Origin: Streptomyces dangxiongensis
Lineage (GTDB): Bacteria; Actinomycetota; Actinomycetes; Streptomycetales; Streptomycetaceae
DNA length: 64,000 nucleotides
Direction of reading: 5' to 3'
NCBI RefSeq assembly: GCF_003675325.1
Contig: NZ_CP033073.1
Coordinates: 186,001-250,000 of the forward strand
Positions within the stretch are counted from its first letter, which is position 1. Every line of letters begins with the position of its first letter. Position numbers and translations under genes: made by a program. Below the pieces are notes generated by a model. The model made no database searches. It had not been told where the DNA came from and was given only the letters and a program-made list of their open reading frames with translations. This document shows positions 25,946-34,923 of the stretch, one piece after another.

Positions 25946-27954
25946 CGCACGCACCGGCCGGGGCGGTCGTGCCCGACGCCACCGGCGACCGTACCGTCGT
26001 CGGCGCGAACCTGTCGCTGCCGCTGTTCCGCTCGCTGTCCGGGGTACTGGCCGGACACCCTTACCTCAAGGTCGTCGTGGATCGTGCCGAGAAGACCTGG
26101 CATCTGCTCGACACCCGGGTGCATCCCTTCCACGTCGACTACATCGCGACCCGCGTCCTCGGCATGACGCTGGACGAACTCGACGCGGACCTCGACGCGT
26201 TCAACGCGTCGGTGTACATGGACCCCGGACGCCGGTTCCTCCTCGGGGTGGTGTCCCTGCACACCGAGGAGGAGGCCGACGGCTCCGAGCGGCCCTTCCT
26301 CGTGCTGGAGACGACCGAGGCGGACACCATGCCGGGGCCCTTGCTCGAGGAGTTCTACCACTACGTGCGCGGACGGGTGGACGGCCGTCTGCCGCTGCTG
26401 CTCAAACCCGCCAACCACGGTCAGGAGCACGAGCTGGCCGCGATCGGCGAGGCGCGTGTGCCGCGCGTCCTCAGCCACGAGCTGTTCGGCAACCGCACCC
26501 GCACCTGCCTCAACCCGGGCGAGGCCGAGGGGCGGCTGCGCTACTTCCGCACCACGGCGGAGTACGAGAGCGCGGCCGGGGAGCTGGGCTGGTCGGACAT
26601 CGTGGCGATGCCCCGGCTGCCCGACGACGTGCCCCGGACCGCCGGCCTCGTCAACACGGTCCCCACGACACCGCTTTCGCACACCAACGTCCTCGCGGCG
26701 GGCTGGGGGATCCCGAACGCGATCGTCCGCGACCTGGACGCCCTCGTCCGGCAGGACGGCCTCGACGGCGCGTGGGTGCGCTACCGAGTGCGTGAGGACG
26801 CCGTCACCCTGGAGCGGCTGCCCCACGCACCGGCTCTGGAACGGCCCGCCTGGCACCAGCAGCGCATCCGCATCGAGACACCGCTGCTGGAGGAGGCCCC
26901 GATCCTGGAGCTGCACCGGCTGCGGTGCGCCGACCGGGACAGTTACGGCACCAAGGCGGCCAACCTCGGGGAGCTGCACCACGTCCTGGACAGCCGCACG
27001 GCGGACCTGACGGCGTTCTACGCGCGCCCGCGTCCGCCGCGGCCCGATCTGCTCGGCCACCTCGCCGCCCGGCTGGGCGAGTCGGGAGCGTCACCTCGGC
27101 GGCTGCGCGCCGCGGCGGCCGAACGCGTGGCGCGGACGGTCCGCGCCCCGCGGGGCGTGGCGTTGCCGTTCCGGCTGCACCATCTGTTCCTCACCTCCTC
27201 CCCCGCCCTCCAACAGGGCATCGGCAAGCTGAAGATGGCGCTCGAACTCGACGCCCTCGACGTGATCGACCCGCTGTCCCTGCACCTTCAGCACCTGACG
27301 TGCAGCACGCCGATGCCCGAGGAGGTGACGCGGGCGATCACCGCCTCCGTGGCGGCGCTCATGGCCGACGGACGCCGTCTGGTCGTGCGCTCCTCCTCCA
27401 ATGCCGAGGACCTGCCCGGCTTCTCGGCCGCCGGGATCTACGACTCGGTGACCACCGTGCGCGGCACGGACCAGCTCATGGACGCCGTACGACAGGTGTG
27501 GGCGTCACTGTTGTCGCCGCGCAGCGTGCGCCTGCGGCACCAGGTCGGCATCCCCCTGGACGACACCTACATGGGCGTGATCGTCCAGGAGTACGTGCCC
27601 GCCGGTCTGGGGGGCGTGCTCGTGACCTGCGATCCCACCCGCCCCGAGGACTTCCGCAACGTGTACCTGAACTGCACGCCCGGCTCGCCCGAGCAGGTGG
27701 TCGACGGCACGGTGCTACCGCAGCAGTACCTCTACAACACCGTGGAGGGCGGCGGGCGTACGGTCGGCATCGGCTCGTCGGGACAGGACCTCCCGGCGGC
27801 GACACGCGCCTCGCTGGCCGAACTCGCCCTCGTCGGACGTCTGCTGCAGTCCCACTTCAGCGAGGACGATCCCGACGGCGCCCTGGACATCGAGTGGCTC
27901 ATGACCGCGGAGGGGGCCTTCCACCTGGTCCAGGTCCGCCCCTACGCCCGGTGA
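25942..27954 (+). CDS. PEP-synthase/PPDK-like dikinase with unusual domain order
   Basis: 670 residues. The N-terminal 200 (GANLSLPLFRSLSGVLAGHP) are not recognised. Then comes a phosphohistidine swivel-like motif, TTPLSHTNVLAAGWGIPNAI, with the candidate His at about residue 247. It is followed by the PEP/pyruvate-binding ATP-grasp domain: YGTKAANLGELH (about 335-346), RLVVRSSSNAEDLPGFSAAG (about 478-497), VIVQEYVP and the terminal HLVQVRPYAR. Normal PEP synthase has the ATP domain first and the His domain second, and a C-terminal PEP barrel that is absent here. It is translationally coupled to the ligase (ATGA overlap). Confidence 0.83.
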   Translation: MTHAPAGAVVPDATGDRTVVGANLSLPLFRSLSGVLAGHPYLKVVVDRAEKTWHLLDTRVHPFHVDYIATRVLGMTLDELDADLDAFNASVYMDPGRRFLLGVVSLHTEEEADGSERPFLVLETTEADTMPGPLLEEFYHYVRGRVDGRLPLLLKPANHGQEHELAAIGEARVPRVLSHELFGNRTRTCLNPGEAEGRLRYFRTTAEYESAAGELGWSDIVAMPRLPDDVPRTAGLVNTVPTTPLSHTNVLAAGWGIPNAIVRDLDALVRQDGLDGAWVRYRVREDAVTLERLPHAPALERPAWHQQRIRIETPLLEEAPILELHRLRCADRDSYGTKAANLGELHHVLDSRTADLTAFYARPRPPRPDLLGHLAARLGESGASPRRLRAAAAERVARTVRAPRGVALPFRLHHLFLTSSPALQQGIGKLKMALELDALDVIDPLSLHLQHLTCSTPMPEEVTRAITASVAALMADGRRLVVRSSSNAEDLPGFSAAGIYDSVTTVRGTDQLMDAVRQVWASLLSPRSVRLRHQVGIPLDDTYMGVIVQEYVPAGLGGVLVTCDPTRPEDFRNVYLNCTPGSPEQVVDGTVLPQQYLYNTVEGGGRTVGIGSSGQDLPAATRASLAELALVGRLLQSHFSEDDPDGALDIEWLMTAEGAFHLVQVRPYAR

Positions 27955-29312
27955 GGCGCCGTATGTCCCTCCTGCGGTCCTCGCCCCCCGTACCGGCGCC
28001 GCCCCCGGCCGCGCGCCACGTCATCCGCCTCAACAACGGGTTCCAGTTGCTGTTCAACCTGCTGTGGTGGATGCCCGTGTTCTACGCCTACCAGCGTGAC
28101 GCGGGTCTGTCCGACGGGCAGATCTTCGGCATCCAGAGCATCTACTACATCGCCTTCTGCCTGTTCGAGATACCGACCGGAGCCATCGCCGACCGCATCG
28201 GCGCCCGCAACTGCCTGCGCGCGGGAGCGGTGGTCATGACGGCGGCGAACCTGGCGCCGGTGCTGGCCCCGACGTACACCGGTTTCCTCGCGCACTTCCT
28301 CGCCATCGCGGCCGGGCGTTCCCTGGCGTCGGGCGCGGCGAGCGCCTATCTGTACGACGGGCTGCGCGCCGAGCGGGCGGAGGCCCACTATCTCAAGGCG
28401 GAGGGCACGGCGCGCGCCCTCGGGCTCGCCGCCAAGGTCGTGTGCTGGCCGCTCGTCGGGCCGCTGATGACCCTGGCCCCGCAGACACCGTACGTACTCA
28501 GCGCGGCGTGCGCGGCCGGTTCCCTCGGCTGCGCCCTCGCCCTGCCGCGGCTCGCCACGGGCGGCACGGACACCCGCCGCCGTGACCCGGCGCGGCGCGG
28601 CGGCGGCGTCCTGCACGACACGGGCGCCGCCCTGCGCGCCCTGTGGTCGTCGCCGTGGCTGGCGCTGCTCATGGTCCAGGGCGTCGCCGTGTTCACGCTG
28701 TCGCGGATCTGCCAGGTCAACCTGTTCCAGCCGGTGCTGCTGGAGCACGGCATCAAGGAGAGCGCGCACGGCAGTGTGCTCGCGGCGATGACGGTCGCCG
28801 AGGCCGTGGCGTCGGCCCGTCCCCAGTGGCTGAGCCGCCGGCTGCCGCCCGCCGGCTGGGTGTCGCTGCTGAGCGTGGCCCTGGCCGCCGTTCTGGCGGG
28901 CACCGTAGTAGGCGGCCCGTGGACCGTGGTCGCGCTGCTGTGCGCGTTCGCCGCGATCACCGGGTTCGTCTATCCGGTGCAGCGCAAGCTCATCAACGAC
29001 GCCATCCCGGTGCACGCGCCGCGGGCCACGCTGCTGTCGGTGGAGAGCATCGTGGACCGCGGCGTGTGCGCGGCGGCCGCGGTGGCCGCGGGTGCCTGTC
29101 TGGCGGCGGGGCGACTGGACGCGCTGCTCTGGTACAGCGCCGCGATCACCGGCGTCGTGATGCCGGCGCTCCACCTGGCCCTGCGCCGGACCGGCCGGCG
29201 CGATACCCCGGCCGGGAAGGCCCGCGCCACGGCCGCTCCCCGCGCGGGCGCCCCGGCGCCGGACGAGCCCGTCTCCCTGCCCGTCGACGAGGGAGCGGCA
29301 CCGCGCGCCTGA
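27951..29312 (+). CDS. MFS transporter of the cassette
   Basis: About 453 residues with eleven to twelve hydrophobic segments. FEIPTGAIADRIGARNCLRA (about residues 75-95) is the MFS loop 2-3 motif. The sequence resembles the MFS subgroup with FCLFEIPTGAIADR often annotated as multidrug or product exporters. The C-terminal 50 residues are a disordered Ala/Pro tail. GTG 27951 overlaps the preceding stop; ATG 27963 is an alternative. Position at the end of the operon suggests export of, or resistance to, the product of the ligase and dikinase. Confidence 0.85.
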   Translation: MRRRMSLLRSSPPVPAPPPAARHVIRLNNGFQLLFNLLWWMPVFYAYQRDAGLSDGQIFGIQSIYYIAFCLFEIPTGAIADRIGARNCLRAGAVVMTAANLAPVLAPTYTGFLAHFLAIAAGRSLASGAASAYLYDGLRAERAEAHYLKAEGTARALGLAAKVVCWPLVGPLMTLAPQTPYVLSAACAAGSLGCALALPRLATGGTDTRRRDPARRGGGVLHDTGAALRALWSSPWLALLMVQGVAVFTLSRICQVNLFQPVLLEHGIKESAHGSVLAAMTVAEAVASARPQWLSRRLPPAGWVSLLSVALAAVLAGTVVGGPWTVVALLCAFAAITGFVYPVQRKLINDAIPVHAPRATLLSVESIVDRGVCAAAAVAAGACLAAGRLDALLWYSAAITGVVMPALHLALRRTGRRDTPAGKARATAAPRAGAPAPDEPVSLPVDEGAAPRA

Positions 29313-29400
29313 CCGGCGCGCCCCGCCGGGCGACCCGGTCGGGCGCGAGAGAGGTCCTTCTCGGACACCGGGAAGGGCCTCCCGCCCACAGGGCCCCGGC

Positions 29401-29419
29401 CCGGCGGACTCTCCGCCGG
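29401..29419. terminator. Inverted repeat after the cassette
   Basis: CCGGCGGA (29401-29408) and TCCGCCGG (29412-29419) with a CTC loop, about 90 bases after the MFS stop. It has no T-run, as is usual in this genus. Its arms are identical to those of the hairpin before the cassette (24485-24504). Confidence 0.4.
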
Positions 29420-29484
29420 ACCGGTGGTGCCCTTCCGTCGGTGGCCGCGGGTGTTCCGGTGCGCGGGTGCGGCACCATGGACGC

Positions 29485-29877
29485 ATGCGGACGCAACCTG
29501 TACTGGTCTACGACGGTGACTGCGGCTTCTGCACGGCCTCCCTGGCGCTCGCCCGGAAGTGGATCGAGCCTCGCTGCGAGGTGGTGGCCCAGCAGCACGC
29601 ACCGCTGGACGAACTGGGCGTCACCACGCGGCGAGCCGCGTACGAGGCGCTGTGGGTCACCCCGGACGGGACCGTGTACGGGGGTGCCCAGGCGGTCGCC
29701 CGGCTGCTGTCCAGCCGGGGCGGCGGCTGGGGCGTTCTCGGCGCACTGCTGCGGCTCCCCCCGATGCGCTGGATCGCCCACGGCGTCTACCGCCTCGTCG
29801 CCCGCAACCGGCACCGGCTGCCGGGCGGTACGGCGGCCTGCGCCCTGCCGGTCGGGGCCGGCCCCGACCGCCGGTAG
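29485..29877 (+). CDS. DCC-family thiol-disulfide protein (DUF393)
   Basis: 130 residues with the defining YDGDCGFCTASLALARKW at residues 9-26 (DxxCxxC-type dithiol motif). It continues with the family pattern EALWVTPDGTVYGGAQAVAR and RLPPMRWIAHGVYRLVARNR. DUF393 proteins have a thioredoxin-like fold and are presumed disulfide oxidoreductases. ATG 29485 is used. It is separated from the MFS gene by 172 bases including a hairpin, so it is probably not part of that operon. Confidence 0.85.
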   Translation: MRTQPVLVYDGDCGFCTASLALARKWIEPRCEVVAQQHAPLDELGVTTRRAAYEALWVTPDGTVYGGAQAVARLLSSRGGGWGVLGALLRLPPMRWIAHGVYRLVARNRHRLPGGTAACALPVGAGPDRR

Positions 29878-29903
29878 CCGGACGCCGGACCCCCGAAACC
29901 GGT

Positions 29904-29937
29904 GGCCGGCGGCCGGCGGCCGGCGGCCGGCGGCCGG
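29904..29937. repeat. 7-bp tandem repeat GGCCGGC
   Basis: Four perfect copies and most of a fifth between the DUF393 gene and the GH31 gene, which converge here. It is followed by a looser GTGCCGGTGC-type repetition to about 30005. No gene is seen in 29878-30064. Confidence 0.8.
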
Positions 29938-30064
29938 AACGAACCCGCCGGGCCGACACCCGGTGCCGGTGCAGATGCCGGTGCCCATACCCGTGCCGGT
30001 GTTGCCCGCGGCGGGGTGGCCCGCCTGCCGTCGGTGCCGGCGGTGGTCTCCCCGGGCCGGCCGG

Positions 30065-32341
30065 TCACCGCAGCGGGACCGTGACCTCACCCGTGCCGTC
30101 GGTGTGCGCGCCGCCGGCGACCCGCACGGTGAAGGGCCGGTCGAAACCGTCCGCGGTGACGCGCAGGAGGCCGCCCTCGCGCCGGACGCGGAACCGCGCG
30201 GCCGGCGAGCCGGTCAGGTCGGGGACGCTGACCTCGTGGGTGTACTCGGCGGTGGCCGACGGGTGGACGAGCAGGGTGGGGTTGTCCAGCCAGTCGCCGT
30301 CGGGCCGCTGGTCGTCGGTGGCCAGCGGCAGGACGGCGCCCTCACGTACGTAGAGCGGAAGACTGTCGTAGCCGTGCCGTTCGGTGCGCCACACCGGGCC
30401 GGTGACCTGCTCGCCGCTGAGCAGGTGGGTCCAGGTGCCCTCGGGGAGATAGACCTCCACCTGGCCGTCGTCACCGAACACGGGGGCGACCAACAGGTCC
30501 GGGCCGAGCATGTACTGCCGGTCGAGCGGGCGGCATGCGGGGTCGCGCGGGAACTCCAGGACCATGGGGCGCATCACGGGGACGCCGGTGTGGTGGGCCT
30601 CGGACGCGGCGCCGTACAGATAGGGCATGAGGCGGTGCTTGAGCAGGGTGAACCGCCGGGCGACGTCGACGGCCTCGGCACCGAACTCCCACGGCACGCG
30701 GTACGACGACGAGCCGTGCAGGCGGCTGTGGGAGGACAGCAGACCGAAGGCCAGCCAGCGCTTGAAGACCGCCGGGTCGGGGGTGCCCTCGAAGCCTCCG
30801 ATGTCGTGGCTCCAGAAACCGAAGCCGCTCAGGGACAGGGACAGACCGCCCCTGAGCGACTCGGCCATGGCCTCGAAGGACGCCCAGCAGTCGCCGCCCC
30901 AGTGCACGGGGTACTGCTGGCCGCCGGCGGTCGCGGAGCGGGCGAAGAGCACGGCCTCGCCCGCTCCGCGCTCCTCCTCGAGGAGTTCGAACACGGTCCG
31001 GTTGTACAGGTGGGTGTAGTAGTTGTGCATCCGCTGCGGATCGGAGCCGTCGTGCCAGACGACGTCGGTCGGGACGCGCTCGCCGAAGTCGGTCTTGAAG
31101 CAGTCCACGCCCTGCTCCAGCAGGGGCTTCAGCTTGGACCGGAACCAGGCGCGGGCGTCGGGGCTGGTGAAGTCGACCAGTCCCATGCCGGCCTGCCACA
31201 GGTCCCACTGCCACACGTCGCCGTCGGGCCGGCGCACGAGGTGGCCGAGCGCGGCCGCCTCGTCGAACAGCGGGGACTTCTGCGCGATGTACGGGTTGAT
31301 CCAGGCGCTGACCCGCAGCCCCCTGGCCTTCAGCCGGGCGAGCATGCCCTCCGGGTCGGGGAAGACCTCGGGGTCCCACGCGAAGTCGCACCACTGGTAC
31401 TCGCGCATCCAGAAGCAGTCGAAGTGGAACACCGACAGCGGGATGCCGCGCTCGGCCATGCCGTCGACGAACGACATCACCGTCGGCTCGTCGTAGTCGG
31501 TGGTGAAGGAGGTGGTCAGCCACAGGCCGAAGGACCAGGCGGGCGGCAGGGCCGGGCGGCCCGTGAGGGCGGTGTAGCGGGTGAGGACGTCCTTAGGGGA
31601 GGGCCCGGCGACGATGTGGTACTCCACCGTCTGGTCCTCGACGCTGAACTGCACCTGCCCCACGGATTCGGAGCCGACCTCGAAGGAGACCCTGCCCGGG
31701 TGGTTGACGAAGACGCCGTAGCCGCGTGAGGACAGGTAGAACGGGATGTTCTTGTAGGCCTGTTCGCTGCTGGTGCCGCCGTCGGCCTGCCAGACATCGA
31801 CGGTCTGGCCGTTCTTGACGAACGGTGTGAAGCGCTCGCCGAGGCCGTAGACCTGCTCACCGACGCCGAGCGCAAGCTGGGCGAGGACGTGGTGGGCACC
31901 GTCGTCGGTGGTGGCGAACGCGGTGCCCTTGCGGCCGGCCCGGGTCAGCTCCCGTCCGTCCGCGTCGTGGAAGGTCAGGGCCCAGGGAGCGGCCCGGTCC
32001 AGGCGCAGGGTCAGCGGGCCGCTGGTCAGCTCGGTGACGGTGCCGTCCCGCCGGATCTCGCCCGTACCCGCGCCGCCGGGCCCGGCCGCCAGGTCGAACT
32101 CCGGGCCCGGCCGCGTCCTGCCGGCGTGGTGGGTGACGCGCACACCGATGACACCCTCGGCGGGCGAGAAGCAGTCGACGGTGAGGAGCGGCGCGTTGAG
32201 CGTGTCCCCTCTGCGCGTCACCTTCTGTGTGGCGGCATAGGCGGTGAAGCGCTTCGATTCGATGCGCACGTCGCGCACCTCGGCGGCGTAGGCGATGTGA
32301 ACGCCATCGCGGACGCGCCAGAACCCGTTGGTGAACTTCAT
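30065..32341 (-). CDS. Glycoside hydrolase family 31 (alpha-xylosidase/alpha-glucosidase)
   Basis: 758 residues, full length for YicI-type GH31. It has the N-terminal beta-sandwich (GVGEQVYGLGERFTPFVKNG), then the (beta/alpha)8 barrel with the catalytic nucleophile Asp in DCFKTDFGERVP, the acid/base region YPVHWGGDCWASFEAM, and SGFGFWSHDIGGFEG. YicI-like proteins release xylose or glucose from alpha-linked oligosaccharides such as isoprimeverose. No signal peptide is visible, so it is cytoplasmic and acts on imported sugar. ATG 32341 has GAGGA six bases upstream. It diverges from an ABC importer operon. Confidence 0.94.
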   Translation of the reverse strand: MKFTNGFWRVRDGVHIAYAAEVRDVRIESKRFTAYAATQKVTRRGDTLNAPLLTVDCFSPAEGVIGVRVTHHAGRTRPGPEFDLAAGPGGAGTGEIRRDGTVTELTSGPLTLRLDRAAPWALTFHDADGRELTRAGRKGTAFATTDDGAHHVLAQLALGVGEQVYGLGERFTPFVKNGQTVDVWQADGGTSSEQAYKNIPFYLSSRGYGVFVNHPGRVSFEVGSESVGQVQFSVEDQTVEYHIVAGPSPKDVLTRYTALTGRPALPPAWSFGLWLTTSFTTDYDEPTVMSFVDGMAERGIPLSVFHFDCFWMREYQWCDFAWDPEVFPDPEGMLARLKARGLRVSAWINPYIAQKSPLFDEAAALGHLVRRPDGDVWQWDLWQAGMGLVDFTSPDARAWFRSKLKPLLEQGVDCFKTDFGERVPTDVVWHDGSDPQRMHNYYTHLYNRTVFELLEEERGAGEAVLFARSATAGGQQYPVHWGGDCWASFEAMAESLRGGLSLSLSGFGFWSHDIGGFEGTPDPAVFKRWLAFGLLSSHSRLHGSSSYRVPWEFGAEAVDVARRFTLLKHRLMPYLYGAASEAHHTGVPVMRPMVLEFPRDPACRPLDRQYMLGPDLLVAPVFGDDGQVEVYLPEGTWTHLLSGEQVTGPVWRTERHGYDSLPLYVREGAVLPLATDDQRPDGDWLDNPTLLVHPSATAEYTHEVSVPDLTGSPAARFRVRREGGLLRVTADGFDRPFTVRVAGGAHTDGTGEVTVPLR

Positions 32342-32629
32342 GGTCTTCCTCGGGGGAGCAGGGCTGTTCGGCGGGGACTGCGGAGGCTGTCGTCCCGGCG
32401 TGGGGATCGTACACACGGCGGGCGGGGGCCGTCGGCACCCGATGCCGGAAAAACCCGGTGGGAGCTGGGCTTATTCGGATATGGACAACAGGGGTGAGGG
32501 CGGAGGGCGGGAGAACGGATTCGTGCACGGGACTAGCGGGACGGCTGGGTTCTGACGTATTAGTCATCGCAGCGAACAAAAGCACCGGTGAGGATGCCGA
32601 CGACACGACAGCAAGGGCCGCAGCATGTC

Positions 32630-32639
32630 GAAGCGCTTC
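32630..32639. promoter_or_regulatory. Candidate LacI-type operator GAAGCGCTTC
   Basis: A perfect 10-bp palindrome (in TCGAAGCGCTTCAA) 72 bases before the importer GTG. The same 10-mer occurs inside the start of the divergent GH31 gene at 32246-32255, though there it is also explained by codons. Central-CG palindromes are typical of LacI-family sugar repressors. The 370-bp intergenic region otherwise holds only promoter-like AT-rich patches. Confidence 0.4.
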
Positions 32640-32711
32640 AACGAAATGCGTCACCGCCTTCGCGGCGCCCACTGACGCCCGTCCCTCCCCCTCCCACGCA
32701 AGGGCACCCAC

Positions 32712-33965
32712 GTGACAGCACCCACTCCTGCTGCCGCGCGCCGCGCACGCTCCCGCAGGGCCGTGACGCCGCTCGCCGCCGTCTGCGTCCTGGTCGCCGG
32801 GGCGGCCCTGACCGGATGCGGCTCGCAGCGCGACAGCGACGTCTACACCGTGATGAACTCCTCGACCGACGAGTCCTACCATCGCTGGGACGCCCGGGCG
32901 ATGGCCCGCTGCGGCCGGCGGCTGGGCGTCACCGTCGAGCAGCGAAGCGTCCCGGCCGCGCAGGTGATGACGAAGGCGCTGCGCATGGCGTCCTCCGAGT
33001 CGCTGCCCGACATCGTCCAGTTCGACGCCTCCGAGATGCCGACGTTCGCCGGGGCCGGCGGGCTGATCGACCTCAGGACCCTGGGCCTGCGCACCGACGG
33101 CATCCCCCGGGGCATCGTCGACTTCGGTTCCTACAAGGGGACGTACTACGGCGCGGCCCGCTCGGTGAACACGCTCGCGCTGTTCTACGACAAGGACGCC
33201 CTCGCCGGGGCGGGGCTCGGGGTCCCGCGCACCTGGGCCGAGTTGCGCGCGGCGGCGAAGAAGCTGACCCACGGCAAGCGGTACGGTCTGGCGCTCAGCG
33301 CGGGCGGCGCCGAGGACGGCGTCTTCCAGTTCACCCCGTTCATGTGGTCCAACGGCGGCGACGAGAGGCATCTCGACGGGCCGCGGGTCGTCGAGGCGCT
33401 GGACTTCTGGAAGTCCCTGCTGGACGACGGTTCGCTGTCGAGGTCGACGGTCGGCTGGACGCAGGCGGACGTCAACGACCGGTTCATGGCGGGCAACGCG
33501 GCTATGATGATCAACGGGCCGTGGCAGGTGGAGACGCTGAACACCCACAAGTCGCTGCACTGGGGCATCGCACGGATTCCGGTGCCGAAGGCCGGGGACA
33601 GGTCGGTGGGTCCCCTCGGCGGTGCGGTTCTCACGGTCCCGAACACCGGGGACAGGCCGCGGGAGAGGATGGCCGGGCGGATCGTCGCATGTCTGTCCGG
33701 TGCGAAGGAGCAGCTGACGTACGCGCTCAATAGCTGGATGGTGCCGGCTGCCGAGAAGGCCGCCGCGGTGTGGCGCGAGCGGGTGCCCGAGCTGGACGCC
33801 CTCGCCGACCAGGTGGCCACGGCCCGCTCCCGCACGGCCGAGCTGGGCGCCGGCTGGCCGGGCGTGTCGCTCGCCCTCCAGAGCGCCTTCCAGTCCGCGC
33901 TGACCGGCGAGTCCAGCAAGGCCGCCCTGACACGGGCCCAGCAGCGGGCCACGAGCGGGAACTGA
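32712..33965 (+). CDS. Sugar ABC transporter substrate-binding lipoprotein (system 1)
   Basis: 417 residues. A basic n-region and hydrophobic segment end in the lipobox ALTGC, so the protein is lipid-anchored outside. The rest is a family 1 extracellular solute-binding fold: LPDIVQFDASEMPTFAGAGG, YYGAARSVNTLALFYDKDAL and AAMMINGPWQVETLN are typical. GTG 32712 is used. It starts a binding protein-permease-permease operon and diverges from the GH31 gene, suggesting uptake of an alpha-linked oligosaccharide that GH31 then degrades. Confidence 0.9.
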   Translation: MTAPTPAAARRARSRRAVTPLAAVCVLVAGAALTGCGSQRDSDVYTVMNSSTDESYHRWDARAMARCGRRLGVTVEQRSVPAAQVMTKALRMASSESLPDIVQFDASEMPTFAGAGGLIDLRTLGLRTDGIPRGIVDFGSYKGTYYGAARSVNTLALFYDKDALAGAGLGVPRTWAELRAAAKKLTHGKRYGLALSAGGAEDGVFQFTPFMWSNGGDERHLDGPRVVEALDFWKSLLDDGSLSRSTVGWTQADVNDRFMAGNAAMMINGPWQVETLNTHKSLHWGIARIPVPKAGDRSVGPLGGAVLTVPNTGDRPRERMAGRIVACLSGAKEQLTYALNSWMVPAAEKAAAVWRERVPELDALADQVATARSRTAELGAGWPGVSLALQSAFQSALTGESSKAALTRAQQRATSGN

Positions 33966-33976
33966 GGTACGCGCAC

Positions 33977-34918
33977 ATGACCACGTCCACCGTCACCGTC
34001 CCGGCGCGCGGGGCGGCCGGCGCCCCGGGTCCGGGACGGCTGCGCCTGCGGCGCCGCCTGGCACAGTGGGGGTTCGTCGCCCCCGCGGTCGTCTTCATGC
34101 TGCTGTTCTTCGGCTACCCGCTCGTCCGCAATGTCGTGATGAGCTTCCAGCACTACACACCGGAGACGTTCTTCACCGGCAGGGCCCCCTTCAACGGCGT
34201 CGACAACTGGTCGCACGTCCTGCGGGACGCCCTGTTCGGCAGGGCGCTGTGGCACACGCTCGTGTTCACCGCCGGATCGCTGCTCGGGCAGTTCTGCGCC
34301 GGTCTCGCGCTCGCGGTGTTCTTCAGCCGCAGGTTCCCGCTCAACGGCGTCCTGCGGTCGCTGATCCTGCTGCCCTGGCTGGTGCCCATGGTGGTGTCGG
34401 GCATCGTGTGGCGGCGGATCCTGGACCAGGACACGGGCGTGCTGAACTCGTTCCTGGACACGCTCGGCCTCGGCGGCCACACCCCGTGGCTGACCAGTCC
34501 CCACCTGGCCCTGCTGTCGGTCATCCTGGTCAACATCTGGATCGGTGTCCCGTTCAACATGGTCATCCTCTACGGCGGTCTCCAGGAGATCCCCGCGGAG
34601 CTGTACGAGGCCGCCTCGCTGGACGGTGCCTCGGCCTGGCGGACGTTCCGCTCCGTGACCCTGCCGATGCTCAGGCCGGTGATCACCGTCGTCCTGGTCC
34701 TCGGCTTCATGTCGACGGTGAAGATCCTCGACCTGATCCTCGCGCTCACCGACGGCGGCCCGGCCGACGCCACCCAGACCCTGGGCACGCTGACCTACCA
34801 GAACTCGTTCGTGCAACTGGACTTCGGGGCGGGCGCGGTCGTCGGCAACGTCCTGATTCTCGTCTCCGCGGTGTTCGCGGTCATCTACCTGCGGGCCGGC
34901 CGCAGCGAGGGGAAGTGA
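33977..34918 (+). CDS. Sugar ABC transporter permease, MalF-type (system 1)
   Basis: 313 residues with six membrane segments. The coupling-loop EAA motif reads ELYEAASLDGASAWRTFRSV (about residues 205-225), the site that docks the ATPase. An N-terminal Pro/Ala/Gly-rich cytoplasmic stretch precedes the first span (WGFVAPAVVFMLLFFGYPLV). ATG 33977 follows the binding-protein stop by 11 bases with GAGG upstream. It pairs with the next gene. Confidence 0.93.
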   Translation: MTTSTVTVPARGAAGAPGPGRLRLRRRLAQWGFVAPAVVFMLLFFGYPLVRNVVMSFQHYTPETFFTGRAPFNGVDNWSHVLRDALFGRALWHTLVFTAGSLLGQFCAGLALAVFFSRRFPLNGVLRSLILLPWLVPMVVSGIVWRRILDQDTGVLNSFLDTLGLGGHTPWLTSPHLALLSVILVNIWIGVPFNMVILYGGLQEIPAELYEAASLDGASAWRTFRSVTLPMLRPVITVVLVLGFMSTVKILDLILALTDGGPADATQTLGTLTYQNSFVQLDFGAGAVVGNVLILVSAVFAVIYLRAGRSEGK

Positions 34919-34923
34919 CGTCC

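Noticed and set aside
24572..29877. Including the DUF393 protein in the ATP-grasp cassette
   Set aside because: It is 172 bases away behind a hairpin and has its own start context, while the first three genes overlap.
28643..31729. A 1028-codon open frame on the plus strand across the MFS, DUF393 and GH31 genes
   Set aside because: It lies antisense or out of frame to genes with clear motifs, has Arg/Gly/Pro-rich shadow composition and matches no family.
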